Below, piece by piece: positions 39,746-53,865 of a stretch of DNA of 64,000 bases. The DNA is from Burhinus oedicnemus. Taxonomy: Eukaryota > Chordata > Aves > Charadriiformes > Burhinidae. Below the pieces are notes generated by a model. It saw nothing but the letters and a program-made list of their open reading frames with translations, was not told the origin of the DNA and made no database searches. Each line of letters opens with the position of its first letter. Position 1 is the stretch's first letter. The position numbers were made by a program, and so were the translations under genes. The stretch lies in assembly GCA_008921705.1 (NCBI GenBank), contig VFFE01007669.1, positions 4,781,246 through 4,845,245 of the forward strand. Reading direction: 5' to 3'.

Positions 39746-42700
39746 TTCAACAAGGATTCTTAAGTTATCATCAAAGTCAGCACTTTGAAACCTACCCCTT
39801 GAACATGGCCTTTGCTTTGTATCCCTACATGCCTAAGATCACATTTAGCACCATATAAATACTGATGCTGTCACAGAACCAACTTACAGACCAGTTCACC
39901 ATGCCTTCGTCATTATTTACCACTTTCTTCTTCCTCTTTTTCCCTTCTCCATTCCCTGCCTGCTATTTCTTCAAACAACACTACTATAACCTTTGTGACC
40001 TAGCATGCCACAGTCATTTAATCTGACTATGTTTCAGTTTGTTCATATGTAAAATGTGGTCTCCCTGCACAGAATGCAATATTTGATGTATTGCCTGGGA
40101 GTTTTTCTTGGCCTCACAAGGTGGTGAAAACTTGCATCTGCTGATGAAAGATGCAACACACCTGTAATCTCAATGGTCTTTCATTATCATAAAATAAACC
40201 CACCGAAATCGTTATTAACTCCCTGAATGCTGTAGCTATAAAGATTTATAACCAATGTCTACTCCAATAAATATTTCTTCAAAATCTGTATGAGTTTTAA
40301 CTTATGATTACACCTGTGATAGGAAAGAAATATAAGACACTAATTGCTAACAGTAAATGTTTAGATATGCGTAGTGCATTATTATTGCATTAATCATGAG
40401 TAATGATGAAATATATTGCATAGAATTTTAACATTAATCAAACTGATAACTGTAACAAGCAAACCAATACCTTTCAAAGCACTGCTCCTTTTCACCAAAT
40501 ATGTTTGCAAATAGTGTGATTACTTGTTATTGCGTATGTCTGGAAATTTCTTCAGAGGGCAAAGCACATAGGCATTGGGTGACTTTTTATTACAAAAATA
40601 AAATAACCAATGCACATTCATTACAACCCTAATGATAATTACAACCTTGCTAGAATGTGACTAGTATCTAAAAAGTTTATCTTTCTTTTTTTTCTGCTTC
40701 TATCAGTCAGTGAATTAATTCCTTTAGAAATATGACCATCAATATTCTATTTCTGAGAAAGGCATCTGTTTTTCAATTACATCCCATGAAAGTCTATGGC
40801 ACCATGAAATGTATGAGACGCCTTATTCTCTCTGCAATACCAAGCTATGTGAAAGGATTATCTTTTTTCATGCAAAAATCTAATTTAAGTTACTTGGCTC
40901 AATTCATTATAAGTGATGTGGGCTACTGAACTCCGACATAAACCACAGGCTATAAAGCATGTTTTGGAAACACACAGGGCTAATGGCTTGAAATGCAGTT
41001 TCACTTCTTCAGGACTGCACGCCAAACAAGAACAGAGTTTTATTATTTTCCTTCAAACATTGTTCTAACTTGTATCTATAAGGCACAAGTATGGCAAATT
41101 GCCTGCACACCCATTGTCCTGCAAAATCATAAGCTGAGTGTGCAATAACTCAACAGAACGCAAGTGTGCATTTTGCGTGTGCAGCAACCAGTATATGCCA
41201 AAAAGGAAGTGTTTGACAAAGTAGACATCACAGGTAAAACAGACAAGTTTCAGGAACGCAAAAATGAGTTGCCAACTGATGGAGCTTTAACCTGAGATAG
41301 CGTTCCAGACTTAAACAAAAAAGTAACTTTTTTGCAGCCCTCCCCCCCTTTTACCTCCATGAATGACAGATAAGGATTATCACTATATCATAGTAAAATA
41401 TCTCTCTCTAAAATTGAGCCACACATGGATGAGAGACTGTGCACATCCTCCCTGTCAGCATTATGGCTCCAACCCCACATAACTTTCCCATCACAGAGCA
41501 ATTATGAAGGGCACTACAGGTTTTTCCACAATGCAACAAGGCTTCCTTCAAACAGTACCTTCCCCAAGACCCTCTGCAGAAAAAAAAACCTTCTCTGGAT
41601 TAAATATGAAGATGGATATCATGCTAGGCCATTCTTGACTGCCACAATCACAAGGTGAGGTAGGCTGACTAAAGATGTTTTATAGCCAGGAAGTCTAAGG
41701 GAATCCCTCATCCAGCATATTCCTCAGGCAGCACTGACTGAACGTCTCTTGTGAATCTAGACTTCAACGCAAAGCTTCCCTCAAGGAAGTAAGATGTGGG
41801 AACACCATGTGTCCTCAACTGTGGGTGAGTTCCACCCCCAAAAACAACGTAGTGCCATTTCCAGCCTCCACGGGTAGTTTCCATACTTGGTGTTTGTGGC
41901 CAGCAAAAGCAATTCAATGAGGAATTCAATTCTCCTTCTTTCCAGTATTCAGAGAATTTAACACAGTAACTAAGGCTTTATTTGCCTGCAGCTGTTTCAG
42001 AGAGAGAAAGGAAAAAGGAAAAGGAAAAAAAAAAACCAACCAAACCCATGAGTTTACGCAATTTAAATCCTGATGGACCATTTTAAAAAGGAAGTAGAAT
42101 GCAATTTTAAAAGACCCTAAATAGTCCGCTTCATGCGTGCTCACTTAATACCAAATCAAGACATTCTTAAAATTTCAAGCAGGGAAACCTGCTCTGGTTA
42201 CCTTGGTGATAAACTAAAGACAAAAATTGCACATAATTGTTGCTGATGTCACTGCTCCCAATTGTTTCCAAGGTTACAGAGTACCTCAAATAATTGTGAT
42301 GTTTCATTTCTCGACTGTATTGGAAGCCCATTTTCTGTTCTCAGTAAATTGTTTAGTGCTGCAGGTAATCTATCTAAACCTTATCTAATAAGGCATCAGC
42401 AGCCTCTCAGCAACCTCTGGTAATGATGTAGATTTATATGTTGAAAATGTAGCTACCTAGCTCTTTACTGAGCAATTTGACTCCTAGATTATCTCAATTA
42501 TTTTTATCCTAAGAATCTTTTTCCATAACAAAGTATATTAATCAATCATATAAAAATATCTGAACAGTAAATGCCTTACTGCAAAGCAACATTACATATG
42601 AATTATCTACCTGGAAGGAAGCTGTTCTTTTGGCTGAATGGTGGAAAATTGGCTGTTAAGTATTTATAACTGACTGATTTTTCCACTGTCTTCAAACTCA

Positions 42701-44550
42701 TTATAAATGCAAAGCACAAGTATTTTGCTGTACTAAAAAAAACCAGCCACGCTGCATCTTCTCTATTGCAACCTCCAATTTACCATGAACCATAGCATGA
42801 ATCTCCTTAAAAAAATCAGTAACTACTATATGTAAGGACAACTCTGCTACCCTCACAGTATTACTGCCTCAGGATGACTACAGACAATGCTGTTAACTAC
42901 TGCAGCTCTGTATGAATTGACAAGAAACAGGGGGCAGTTTTGAAAACACACTAAACCAAACTAAAACCAATGTATTTTTAGCCTACAATAACAAAAGCAA
43001 GACTTAGTAGCTCAGCTCTATCCCCTAAATCTAACTAAACCACATTTCAAATCCTCACTTCTGAAGGAGAAAACAGTTAGTAGATGTCCATCTACCACCT
43101 CTCCTCCTGCTGGATGTGCCCTTCATCACTTGACTGCTCTCAGACTGCAGGGCTTGACCTTGTCAGCATGAAATTTTCCACTAGAGCAAAACAAAATGGC
43201 ACTTACTGTATCTTAGCAGTCTGTTATTACTTATGTAATGGATTTTGAAAAGTAATAATTTACTTTAGAAACTGGTTGACTAAAACAGTTTATGTGCATT
43301 TAATGCATAAAATTAACTCCATATGGAGTCACTAAAAACATCTGTCAGGCATCTCAGCTTCTACCTACAGTTCAGAGAGGGTTAGAGTGCAGCACAGAGC
43401 ATAAAACAGAATATCAGAGGTGATTCTTTTTTGTTTGCTCAGAAAATGGCTGAGCGCCGAGCATGTTTACTTTCATGATTATTCATTTCAGTTTCTCAAT
43501 GAATTCATTTCAGCTGCATCCATTTTAGCTCTTCTGTGTGTAATTCCCGTGAATGTTCTAGCAACAAATATACTGGCAGGAATGTTTGGTGAAACAGTCT
43601 GTTTTAAATAAGCACCAAAGAATATACATATAAAACAATACCTTTCTATTTGTAATCGCATGTATTCACGAGAAAGCCAGTTGGAGAAGAAACTCTTTAA
43701 TGAATCAAAAACCAGCAACATACTATGCAGGCAAAGTCCTCCCTAACAGCTGAAATAGTAAATGCTTACAACCACCTATCCAACAACAAGCCACAGAGCA
43801 TGAATTACTTGCTGAAATTAGGCTATGAATATATCTGAACAAAGAATGCATCTGCAAAATCAAATTCCATCTGTACACGACTTACAAAAAGGAACAGAAA
43901 GACAAAATCAATGAGAAACAGTTATGTAGTTGTATATAAATCATGTGATAACTGAATAGCTAAGGAAAGAGAGGAGGGAAATTGCACCAAGATGACTTAG
44001 TTTTAGGGCTGATTCTCTACTGTCTTATGTAGTATATAAAAATCTTTATAATATTTTACCACTTTCTTAACTATATTAAAATGTCATAAGGTAATGGGGA
44101 ACAGACCCCATTTTGCTGCGATACGGCTAACTGCATACACTTCAATTTTTAGATCTACTGCCAGACTTAAAAGACTAATTATTCATACATACTTGGTATG
44201 GTCTTTTTAGACACAGATGATGCAATGAAGGTAACACTACTACCAGCCACTCATTACTCAGTTCAACACTGGCACAAATCTGTTTAAATCTGATATTCAA
44301 ACCCTTGGATGCATTTGACTTTTACCAGTACATATACCTGTTGGAAATGAATTAGTAATGAACAACGCCTATATATCTTTAGAGGGGCAGAGTCCCTGCC
44401 CCAGAGTGTTTTGGCACTGTTGCAAACCGTGAGACAATGTGATAGTAACAACATTAAAATATCTTGCCTTCACAGCACAAAACTCTTTCCCCATGGAATT
44501 AATACATGCTTTGCCAGATTACACAAACAAACACCAGAATATTCATCCAT

Positions 44551-45513
44551 CACTAGCGGTGTACCCCAGGGGTCAATACCGAGTCCAATACTGTTGAACG
44601 GGACATTCAACATCTTCATTAATGATCTGGGTGACGTAGCAGAGTGCACCCTCAGCAAGTTTGCTCATGTTCCAACCTGTGAGGAGCGGCTGATACAGCA
44701 GGGGGTTGTGCTGCCATCCAGAGGGAAGGAACCTCAACAGGCTGGAGAAATGGGCTGACAGGAAGTCATGAAGTTCAGCAAAGGGAAGTGCAAAGTCCTG
44801 CACCAGTATATGGTGTAGGCTGACCAACTGGAAAGCAGCTTTGCACAAAAGGACCTGGGGGTCCTGGTGGACACTAAGTTGAACATCAGCCAGCAATGTG
44901 TCCTTGCAGTAAAGAAGGCTATGGTATCCAGGGGCTGCATTAGGAGGGGTGTTGCCAGAAGGTTGAGGAAGGTGATCCTTCACCTCTACTCAGCACTGGT
45001 GAGGCCACACCTGGAGTACCGTGTCCACTTTTGGGCAAGAGAGATACCAAGCTACTGGAGACAGTCCAGTAAAGGATCACTAAGATTGATTAAGGGACTG
45101 GAGCACCTCTCATATGAAGAAAGGCTGAGACAGGTGGGACTGTTTAGCATAGAGAAGAGAAAGCTCAGGACGGATATTATCAACATATACAAATACATGA
45201 AGGGAGAGTGTAAAGAAGACTGAGCCAGACTCTTTTCAGTGGTGCCCAGTGACAGAGCAAGAGGTGATGGGCACACACTGAAACACAGGAGGTTCCGCCT
45301 GAACATCAGGAAACACTTTTTCACTGCGAGGGTGACCAAGGACTGGCATAGGTTGCCCAGAGACATTGTGGAGTCTCCATCTTTGGAGATACTCAAAAGC
45401 TGTATGGACATGGTCCTGGGCAGGCTGCTACAGGTGACCCAGGCTGAGCAGGAGGGTTGGACAAGACAACCTCCAAAGGTCCCTTCCAACCTCAGCCATT
45501 ATGTGATTCTGTG
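44551..45513 (+). mobile_element. CR1 LINE, 3' ~960 bp with near-continuous ORF2 remnant
   Basis: The plus strand begins with the reverse transcriptase motif SGVPQGSI (about 44555-44578), then NIFINDLGDVAECTLSKFA, a linker region, [58 protein letters not shown] and [14 protein letters not shown], and ends with CCCTTCCAACC and two octamers (45498-45505, 45506-45513). One frame carries nearly all of it, interrupted by stops at 44756-44758 (TGA), 44816-44818 (TAG) and 45221-45223 (TGA). The catalytic FADD of the RT has become FAHV. It is 5'-truncated within the RT domain and inactive. It is the only plus-strand CR1 here, antisense to MYO3B. Confidence 0.95.
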
Positions 45514-46397
45514 GAAGAAGATAAAGCCAAGCACACACACTTACCGACATTTTCCAAAACACATCAATGGTTCACTTTCTGTGAAATCCTGAGCTCTTTG
45601 GAAAAATCAAACACAGAACAGAGATTGAAAGAATTTTAACAGAAATGAAACACAGAAGTGCTTCTCAGAAATTTCACTAGCTACTTAACAATGTATTCAG
45701 GGACCTAAACAATTTTGAAAATCTAGTCATATTTGACTTGTTCAAGATTATATGAGTTGTCTGTAACCTGCTGAAGAACTAGTAGTGGCCTTCCCAAACC
45801 TCAGTCACAGATCTATATTCTTTTCCACCTACAGATAGACTCTATCCTTGAATTGCTTTGTTATTCATATACCAACAAAGGATGATCCTGAGGACCTTGT
45901 ATTTCTGGCCATTAGATATTTCCACAGTACTCTTAGATGTAACGTGTCACCTTATATTTTTAGTATTTGGTATTTTCTATAAAAATACAATCACAAAATA
46001 ATGACAGTCCAATGTATTGGATAATAAAGTAACATGTAAAAGTCAGATTATTCCTCAAATAAGTATACATAGCTTTTATGGCTATCATGATGCCCTACCT
46101 ATAACCATAGGCAGAATCTGGTCTTTTGAGGTAGTTTAGCCACATTGCTGTGACTGCATTTCACATTCCTATTAAAAAATAAACAACATTGTGCTCTGAA
46201 ACTTCCATACCTGCTGTCAAGGTATTCATCATAAGACTATATTAAGCATGTTCCTTTAACTACTTTAAACACTTCATTTTAAATATAATCCTATTCATTC
46301 TTTTGGCATTTGTTTCACAAAAGCAATCACCTCTAAGCTTTATTGTCCTACAACACATACTTGTATTTCTTTACTGTTCCAAGTAACAGCAGTAAAA

Positions 46398-46477
46398 GTG
46401 TATGCTTGTCATTTTTAAGGTATGATCATGTCATTTTTAAGTGTATGCATGTCATTTTTAAGGTATGATCACGTCAG
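46398..46477. repeat. 43-bp tandem repeat, 1.9 copies
   Basis: Copy 1 is 46398-46440 and copy 2 is 46441-46477; both start GTGTATGC(T/A)TGTCATTTTT and share AAGGTATGATCA(T/C)GTCA. The internal element TGTCATTTTTAA occurs three times. A reverse-complement copy of the core lies at 46749-46765. Confidence 0.92.
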
Positions 46478-46748
46478 TACCAATGCAGATGGTAAAGCCA
46501 TCTGCAATATGAAAGGCTATGTTAGAAAATGTTAGTATTTAAATGTTGCCTCCAAAAAATAACGTCCCCAAAATGGTTCTTACCTGTTCAGATGGATGAA
46601 ACTACCTGTAGTACTCCAGATGCTTCACACTGTATACAATAAAGCAAAGTGAAGGTGTAAATATTTTGGCTCCTCTACCTCATATTACTGGCCCATGGTC
46701 ACACTAGCTATTGAAGTGAAACAGGTCTATTTTCTCTCTTGACATCAC

Positions 46749-46767
46749 CATACCTTAAAAATGACAA
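46749..46767. repeat. Inverted copy of the 46.4-kb tandem core
   Basis: CATACCTTAAAAATGACA is the exact reverse complement of TGTCATTTTTAAGGTATG in the tandem repeat about 300 bp to the left. Similarity weakens outside this core. Confidence 0.75.
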
Positions 46768-48018
46768 CTGAGTACTCTTAAAGAACTTCTTCAGAGATCA
46801 TTACCAACATTAAAGATGAAGTGTATGTTTGCACGGAAAGTACAAAGATAATTATACTGCCTACCTGCAAACTACCAGGAAGCTGAAGTTGTGATGGGGT
46901 AGGAGGTGGGGACACCAGGTTTGGTTCTGCTGGAGCCAGGTCAGCTCCTGAAGCAGTCAAGCATTACTAAATTCAAACCAATAAGCACTCCCAAGAGCTT
47001 TATGTCTCAACACAGTACAACATAGGTGAAGAACTACACCATTCAATCAGTAGTCCCAGGCTCAACTCCATCCCACTCCTGGCTATTTAACATGAATTAA
47101 TGAAGCATAATAATTTTTAATGAAATTTCATTTAATTCTCAGTTTTCGTGGGTTAGAAAATTAAATAACCATTTCTTATCACCAATCAGTTTTAAAACGG
47201 ATGCCTTCTACTGCTTTCAGAAGAGCAACACTTGACTGATACAGACATAAGAGGAGAATTTGGTTCAGTTTTCATTAGTGTCAGCTGTCAGTGTAACCTA
47301 GAAAATTGCTCTTAATTTACCACTTCCCTGTAAAGAGGATTGTAAAGAAACAGATCCTGAAACATATGATCTTTGCAACATGATCTGAAATCCTCACTTT
47401 ACACAGGTATACATACCCACCCTTTCCAGACTACAACGTACAACCTTTATCTCCTCTTTACCACACTACTTTTCATAGCCATTACTTTTCTGTTCAAAAT
47501 TTCAAATCATTGCTACCTTAAGAGATAGTAACATTTCTTAGAAGATAACATCATTTGAAGAATTTATGGACCTATTTTACTTTAAAAAGCTTAGGTGTAA
47601 TGGTATTTGAGAATCTTTTACTTTGTAATCTTTTGCCAAAACAGACATACCTAATAGTGGCAGCAGATGGAAGAGGTTAAAAGTATCAACTCCCAAATTA
47701 CCAACTTTGCTAGGCCACCTTCCCTTCATAATTTAGACCCTTCTGTTGGAGATTTGAAAATATATTCTAGACAGATGACATGTTAACAGAATCATTTCAT
47801 GGTTCAGTGTCTTCGCAGTATGATTTATCTCTATCTCTAGGCACTGGAGGTCCCTTTTCAGGAGATTTATGAGTTAGATCCAAGAATTCATTTTCATGAA
47901 GAAGAATGTGTGCATCATTGCAAAACAGAACATTATCATTTGATCTAAGATAATGCTTCCTTCTTATTAGCAGTTTTAAGAATGTCTCATGCATGTAGCA
48001 TCACAACTGTTTCCAAAA

Positions 48019-48170
48019 CACTGCACATTCATGTAATAAAACATTCATGAATGAAAGAGGTTTTTAAAATTTGCAATAGTCCATGAACATGTATCACTGC
48101 ACATTCATACAATAAAACGTTCACGAATGAAAGAGGTTTTTAAAATTTGCATTAGTCCATGAACTTGTAT
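48019..48170. repeat. 76-bp tandem duplication, two copies
   Basis: Two adjacent 76-bp copies, 48019-48094 and 48095-48170, both starting CACTGCACATTCAT and ending TTGTAT or ATGTAT. They differ at about six positions. Each carries a near-palindrome (ATTCATGAAT in copy 1, TTCACGAA in copy 2). No third copy is seen. Confidence 0.95.
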
Positions 48171-51100
48171 CCCCTTCTCTTCCAAATCTTCATAATACAT
48201 ACAGAAATAAGGTCCAGAAGGCTAGTGTCTAATGAAACACCTGACTTAAAATTGGCATTTTCTTCTTCACTCTGCTTTTGCTATCAGACATTTGCTGCAG
48301 ACACTACATTTTCTGTAGGACAAGAAAAATGGTTAATGACTGGAAGATGCTTAAGCATCTGGCCCACAGCTCAGCCCATATTATCAAAAGTATGAAGTTA
48401 ATAGTTATGTACCTTAAAAACCACAGTGTTTTTAAAAGTGCTCAGCATCCAGCATCTCCTGCTGTGAAACACTGGTCAGGTTTTCAGCAGAGTTCAGTAC
48501 AGTGGGATCGCCTATTTTTCATGCCCAACTTGAGACACTTGGTGAATTCTGAAGGTTCACCTGCTCTCTGGAAATCAGCAATTTTCTTGAGATAAATTCA
48601 ATCTCTAATCACATTTTATGTTGCTCAACTCAATGAAAGGAAACCTTTTTACTGTTCTGTTCAAACAGAGACTTCTGGTAGCTGCAAGACGGAATTCTAG
48701 ATGTGTAATTGTAAGTGCATCTGATTCAGGACAAGGATCAACAATGTCAGATCACCAGTGCACGTATGTCACTCACTTCATACTGCAAGTGGTTTGTAGT
48801 TGCAGTTTAAAACACACTAAAAATTGAGGACAGGGAGTAACACATCTGTTTGCAGTCTTTCAACTAATGCTAGTTATCTAACAGTAGCATTTATGGGCCT
48901 TTCACTAGAATCTTTGTAACAAAATCCTTACCCTGAATAAGACGGGGGAAGAGAACTGCAAATAAGAAAGAGAAGTCATGATCTTTATTTAGAGTCACAG
49001 CAATCAAACAAGACAGTTGCTCCTCATGTTGAGGAGATGGAGGAGACAAAGAGACAGAGAGACATGATTGAGGCCTTGTTATCTACAGTGTCCTTTTAAG
49101 AACTACATTCAAACAAAACACTTTCAGGAGACAGGATCCTGATCAGAGACAAAAGTATTTGAATCTTTTTCCAGCAATGCTGAAAGGACAGAGATGTGAA
49201 AACTATAAAATAAAAACAGTTACAAAAATACAGAGCTAGGAATCTCAGAGCACTAATGGAGAATGCAAAAATCAAACATCTTAGTGCCATCAGAACTGTC
49301 CATATTATGAATTTCTGCCTTATGGACCAGCCTCCAGTCTTATTTGACAGCTCACAGGGCTCTCACTGTAAGTTCTGTCATTTCTGTATAAATATCAGCC
49401 TGCACAGAAAAGTATGACTGGGAAAATCCCAATTTCAACAGTTGTCCAATGAGATATATACCTAGGATGGCATAGAGAGAATGTTCATGGCAACTGGGAT
49501 GTTTTACTGCGAGATACGTTGTTTTCCGTTAATGTCCTCCAAAGAGGGGAATGTAAAATACTTCAAATAGAAATGGTGAAGATAGATCTGGATTTAAATG
49601 GGCATAAGAAGCCTCCTCTTCCTGCAATGCCATATGACCCAAACGCCTTGGGGTCCTATGATGTACAGAAAGTATAGAGAAGTGTAATTTCTTATCTACT
49701 GGAAGAACATTTAGGCTTTGTAACTAGTACCATCTGAATTTAATACCTTATTTGCTTCTCGTTTAGAGAACACAAACAGTGTAGGATGTTTGGCTACTGT
49801 TAGCTTTTCCCATTTTTCTGCATAAATTAGCACATGAAAACAGTAAACGCCTAATCCTTGACTTGAGTTCTACACAAGAAGACATCTCCAAAGATCTTGG
49901 GGGTATGTAACTGCTGTGACTGTTAGTACAAAATCATTCATTCAATGGTTGACCCAAACCCTATAAAGAAGAAGTAAAGACTCACTGTTTTCAATTACAT
50001 TCATTTAAGACTAAGGCCTAGCTCCACAGCTCATTAAGTTGAAACTCAATGCCAAGGCTAATGGCACAATTACTGGCTGTCTCCAGAAACAAACAAAAGA
50101 CTAAACTGACATAGAAACTTAACTACTTTATTCCCTACTTGAGAATGGAAGAATTCTGTGGAAACACAAACAGAGATTTCTGTATCTAGTTTTGGCAATT
50201 TCACCATTACTAACATTTTAAGTACATTCCTGAGAACAGATTATTCAGTGCTTGATAAAAAAACTTGAAAACTATTGCAAAGTTTTCTGCTAATGTAAAG
50301 AAATCAGCAGCACACAAAACAGACCAGTCTAGCACACAGAAGGCAGTATAAAAAGAAAGATATGGATTGACTGTAGTCAAGAATGTAAGGGAACAAGGAA
50401 ATAATTCCTGGTAACTCTCTGCCTGAGTGATGTCCAAGTGTCATTTACTGTGAATAGCATTTTCATCTTTTCTTCTCCAAACCAAAGGCAAATCAACCCA
50501 ATCAACAAAAACTATCCTGGGAGAACACATACAGAAAACAGATATATGCAGTAAATCGACAGCCCATTACATTTATTGCTCATTATTCACAGTAGCTTTT
50601 TATGTTTCCAGATTAAAATGGAGTTTGACTGTAGGGTACCACAGTCACACCGTAACTGTGCAACATGCTTTGGTGTTATTTGGTACTAGTGCATTTAGTA
50701 CATTTAACAATAGCTGAAAGCTGATTTGCCAGTTTCATGTCAAACCACAAGAAACCACAGCTGAAAGAGCAGCTGTTATCAACAAATTATATTATGTATC
50801 TCTCTGTCAGAAATTAAAGTACAGGTACATATGCAAGGCTGGAGTTATATAAGGTTATATTTTTTCCTGACCCAGGTCTTGAAATTACCACCAGAATCCC
50901 GGAATTAGAAGCGTGTTGTATTCAGCTCCATTGTACTCCAATATTAATGTGATTTGAATGGCAAATTACAGTTGTGAGATAATTTCAGAAACTGCTAACC
51001 TCTTGCTAGTGGCCATTTTCCAGTTGAAAGCAAGACCTAGCTGAACAAGTTCTTTCTCACTGTATCCCTCAGGAGCACTAAGCTTCAGACTTCACTTGAG

Positions 51101-51600
51101 AGCAGTGCTGTCACCATCTGTGAACTGAGGGCAGTCAGCTGTGTGAGCCCTTCCTCCATCTCACCAGATGTGCAGAATTATATCTTGATTTAAACAACGG
51201 GTGGAGTGGAGCCCGCTGTAGGGAAAGCTCAGGCAGGCAGCCTCCTACAGAAAGCAGGAGGCAGGACACACTAGTGGTTACCACCCCTCAGCTGAGACAA
51301 GAATTTGAGCTGCATGAATACACTGCCTCTCATTCACTCCACCCTAATCTAAGCTGTTTGACTGCAGGTATCATGAGAGCCATTTTAAGATATGAAGATC
51401 CCTGTGTACAGCACAAATGCCTCTGGAGATGTGACAAGTGCTAGTTTCAGTTAAGAAAGTTGTTGAATCCAGAGCCTGACTGTAGTCTCACCAAGCCAAA
51501 AACTAGGGCTGAGAGCTTTGGCTCAAATGCACAATGGATGCAGAGGAAGTCTTGGGCAAGAAACTCTGAAGCAATACCGAAAAAGAAAAGGACGGGAAAC

Positions 51601-51613
51601 AAAAAAAAAAAAA
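51601..51613. repeat. Poly-A run of 13
   Basis: Thirteen A residues in an A-rich local context; no attached retrogene seen. Confidence 0.9.
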
Positions 51614-53586
51614 GAAACAGCAGGGTTCCTTTTCTTACAATGACATTAAGTCATGTGGAGAGGGGAAATAGAGAGATTTACTGTACCTTTCCTCTTCTCA
51701 TACAGCAGATAAGGGTTACCAAATAAAGCTAGCAAGTAACACACAAAAGGAGAGAGTTCTTCCAGTAAAATATAGCAACTCTGTAGGCTTCCTTGCTACT
51801 AGGTGTTATGGTAGTTGAGAATTTGTATTGGATAAATTCAGAGATGATACTCAAGGACACTAACTACCTAAAAATCACCAACTGGCTTAACATTTGCATT
51901 TACAGCTTCAGACAGATATTATCATGAAAGCAGAAAGTGTAAAGATGCCAGATCCCTGAGCCCTGAGTATTTTGGATTGAACAGTCTCAGAAGGTGAACT
52001 GCAATGTTTCTACATGTCACTGCTTGAGCGCTCAACAACCAGTGCTTGGAAGAACCACTTTCAACCTGAGAAGAGCCTCAATGCTCATGTTGAAAATACT
52101 GTTAAAAATGTGTGAACTGCAGTACAGATACCAGGAACTGCACTAAGATTACTTGTAAACTGTCAAACTACTATAAGAGGGGAATGCACCTTTTGGCCAT
52201 ATTTACTATCCCTCTGAATTGACTTCAAACAAGTACCAGGAGAGAAGTTCTGTCTCCTACACCCCAGGTCCTTATGCCAACCAGCACTCATCACAATCCA
52301 CTTTATCTAATATGAATGCACAGTGACCAGCAGCAGGGTTATAGCTCATAAAATGCAAAGCAGAGGGACATCTCTCAACTTAAAAATTGCTACCATTCTA
52401 TTTAGTAAATGTAGCCTGTATTTAATTCATCAGGGAGATACTTCACCTTTGTTTTGTTAAGACATAAGAAATGCAACAGCAAATAGGGAAAGAGGTAAAC
52501 TCTAGATAGAAATCAAAGCCTTTACATGTGCTATTCTATGTATCTTCCTATTGCTTGCTGTTCCTTTTGGTATGACTTCTGTCCTTTTAAACTGTTTTGC
52601 ACACTGATAAAATTTATAGATATTGCTTTAGTAATCTGAAGCGTCCCTTGCTGCCTTAATTGCCAGAACCTGTTTTACACTTGTGCAAAGGCAACAAGAT
52701 GAACTGCTGCTTCAGTATGAATAATTTTGGAGAGTGGTGGCAGTTCATGTCTGAGCTGGATAGGAGATAACTATGTGACGCAGAACCCAGCACAACTGCA
52801 TCTGCATATAAATAGACTTAATCAGAAATGCAAATTGCAATCAGAAGAAATTTTAAAAGCCTATGATAACTGTGCAGATAACAAAAGGTCAAACACTTGT
52901 ATTGCTGAAGGTTTTAAACTGTTATCAGTCAGTGGCAATGCCTTCTTTATGAGTAAAATGTGGAAAAGACAAGTATATGCCAGTATAATCAAATGACGGA
53001 CACTTTCTGTATTTCTTCTATTATTACAACTGTTCTGTTGTTAAACTATTTTACACTGTCAATCTCAACTTAAATTATTCAGAAAGACTCAACGAAATGA
53101 AAACAAAATGAAACCAAAAACAGACAGCATGAAATAATACAGCTAATTTACATGACTTTACATAGAGGGAATTTCTATCCCTTTTTCATATCCATATACA
53201 ACAACCCAAATCTTCACATTTTAACATCCTCGGGTAAATGAAAAAATAAATTATGACTACAGTTTGCTGAAACTGCCAGACTGCTTCATAGCATTGTCAA
53301 AATTGTGTGTTTTTCTTCCACAGTAAAACAAGGCCAAGACTCTAGGAGATTAACATTTAAAAATGTTATTCAACAGTTACAAATGTTGGCTTCTTCCTCT
53401 TTTGAAACAAATGTTTTCATCAATAGTAGCTACGAAAAGTACTTTTGAAGGGAGGTACCTTGATATTATATGATTTTATATTCTAAGATAAGAATAAAAT
53501 AAATGTGTAAGTCTTTATTATTTCAAGCCATTCTAAATATAAATTATTGTGGAAGTCAGGCTGAAAAAAAAAAGTCTTTAACATTA

Positions 53587-53865
<279 letters not shown>

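Noticed and set aside
45052..45489. 145-residue minus-strand frame, and 44573-44983, over the 45-kb CR1
   Set aside because: Antisense shadows of the CR1 coding strand.
48278..48595. 105-residue plus-strand open frame
   Set aside because: Length is within chance for 64 kb and composition is unremarkable; no known domain.
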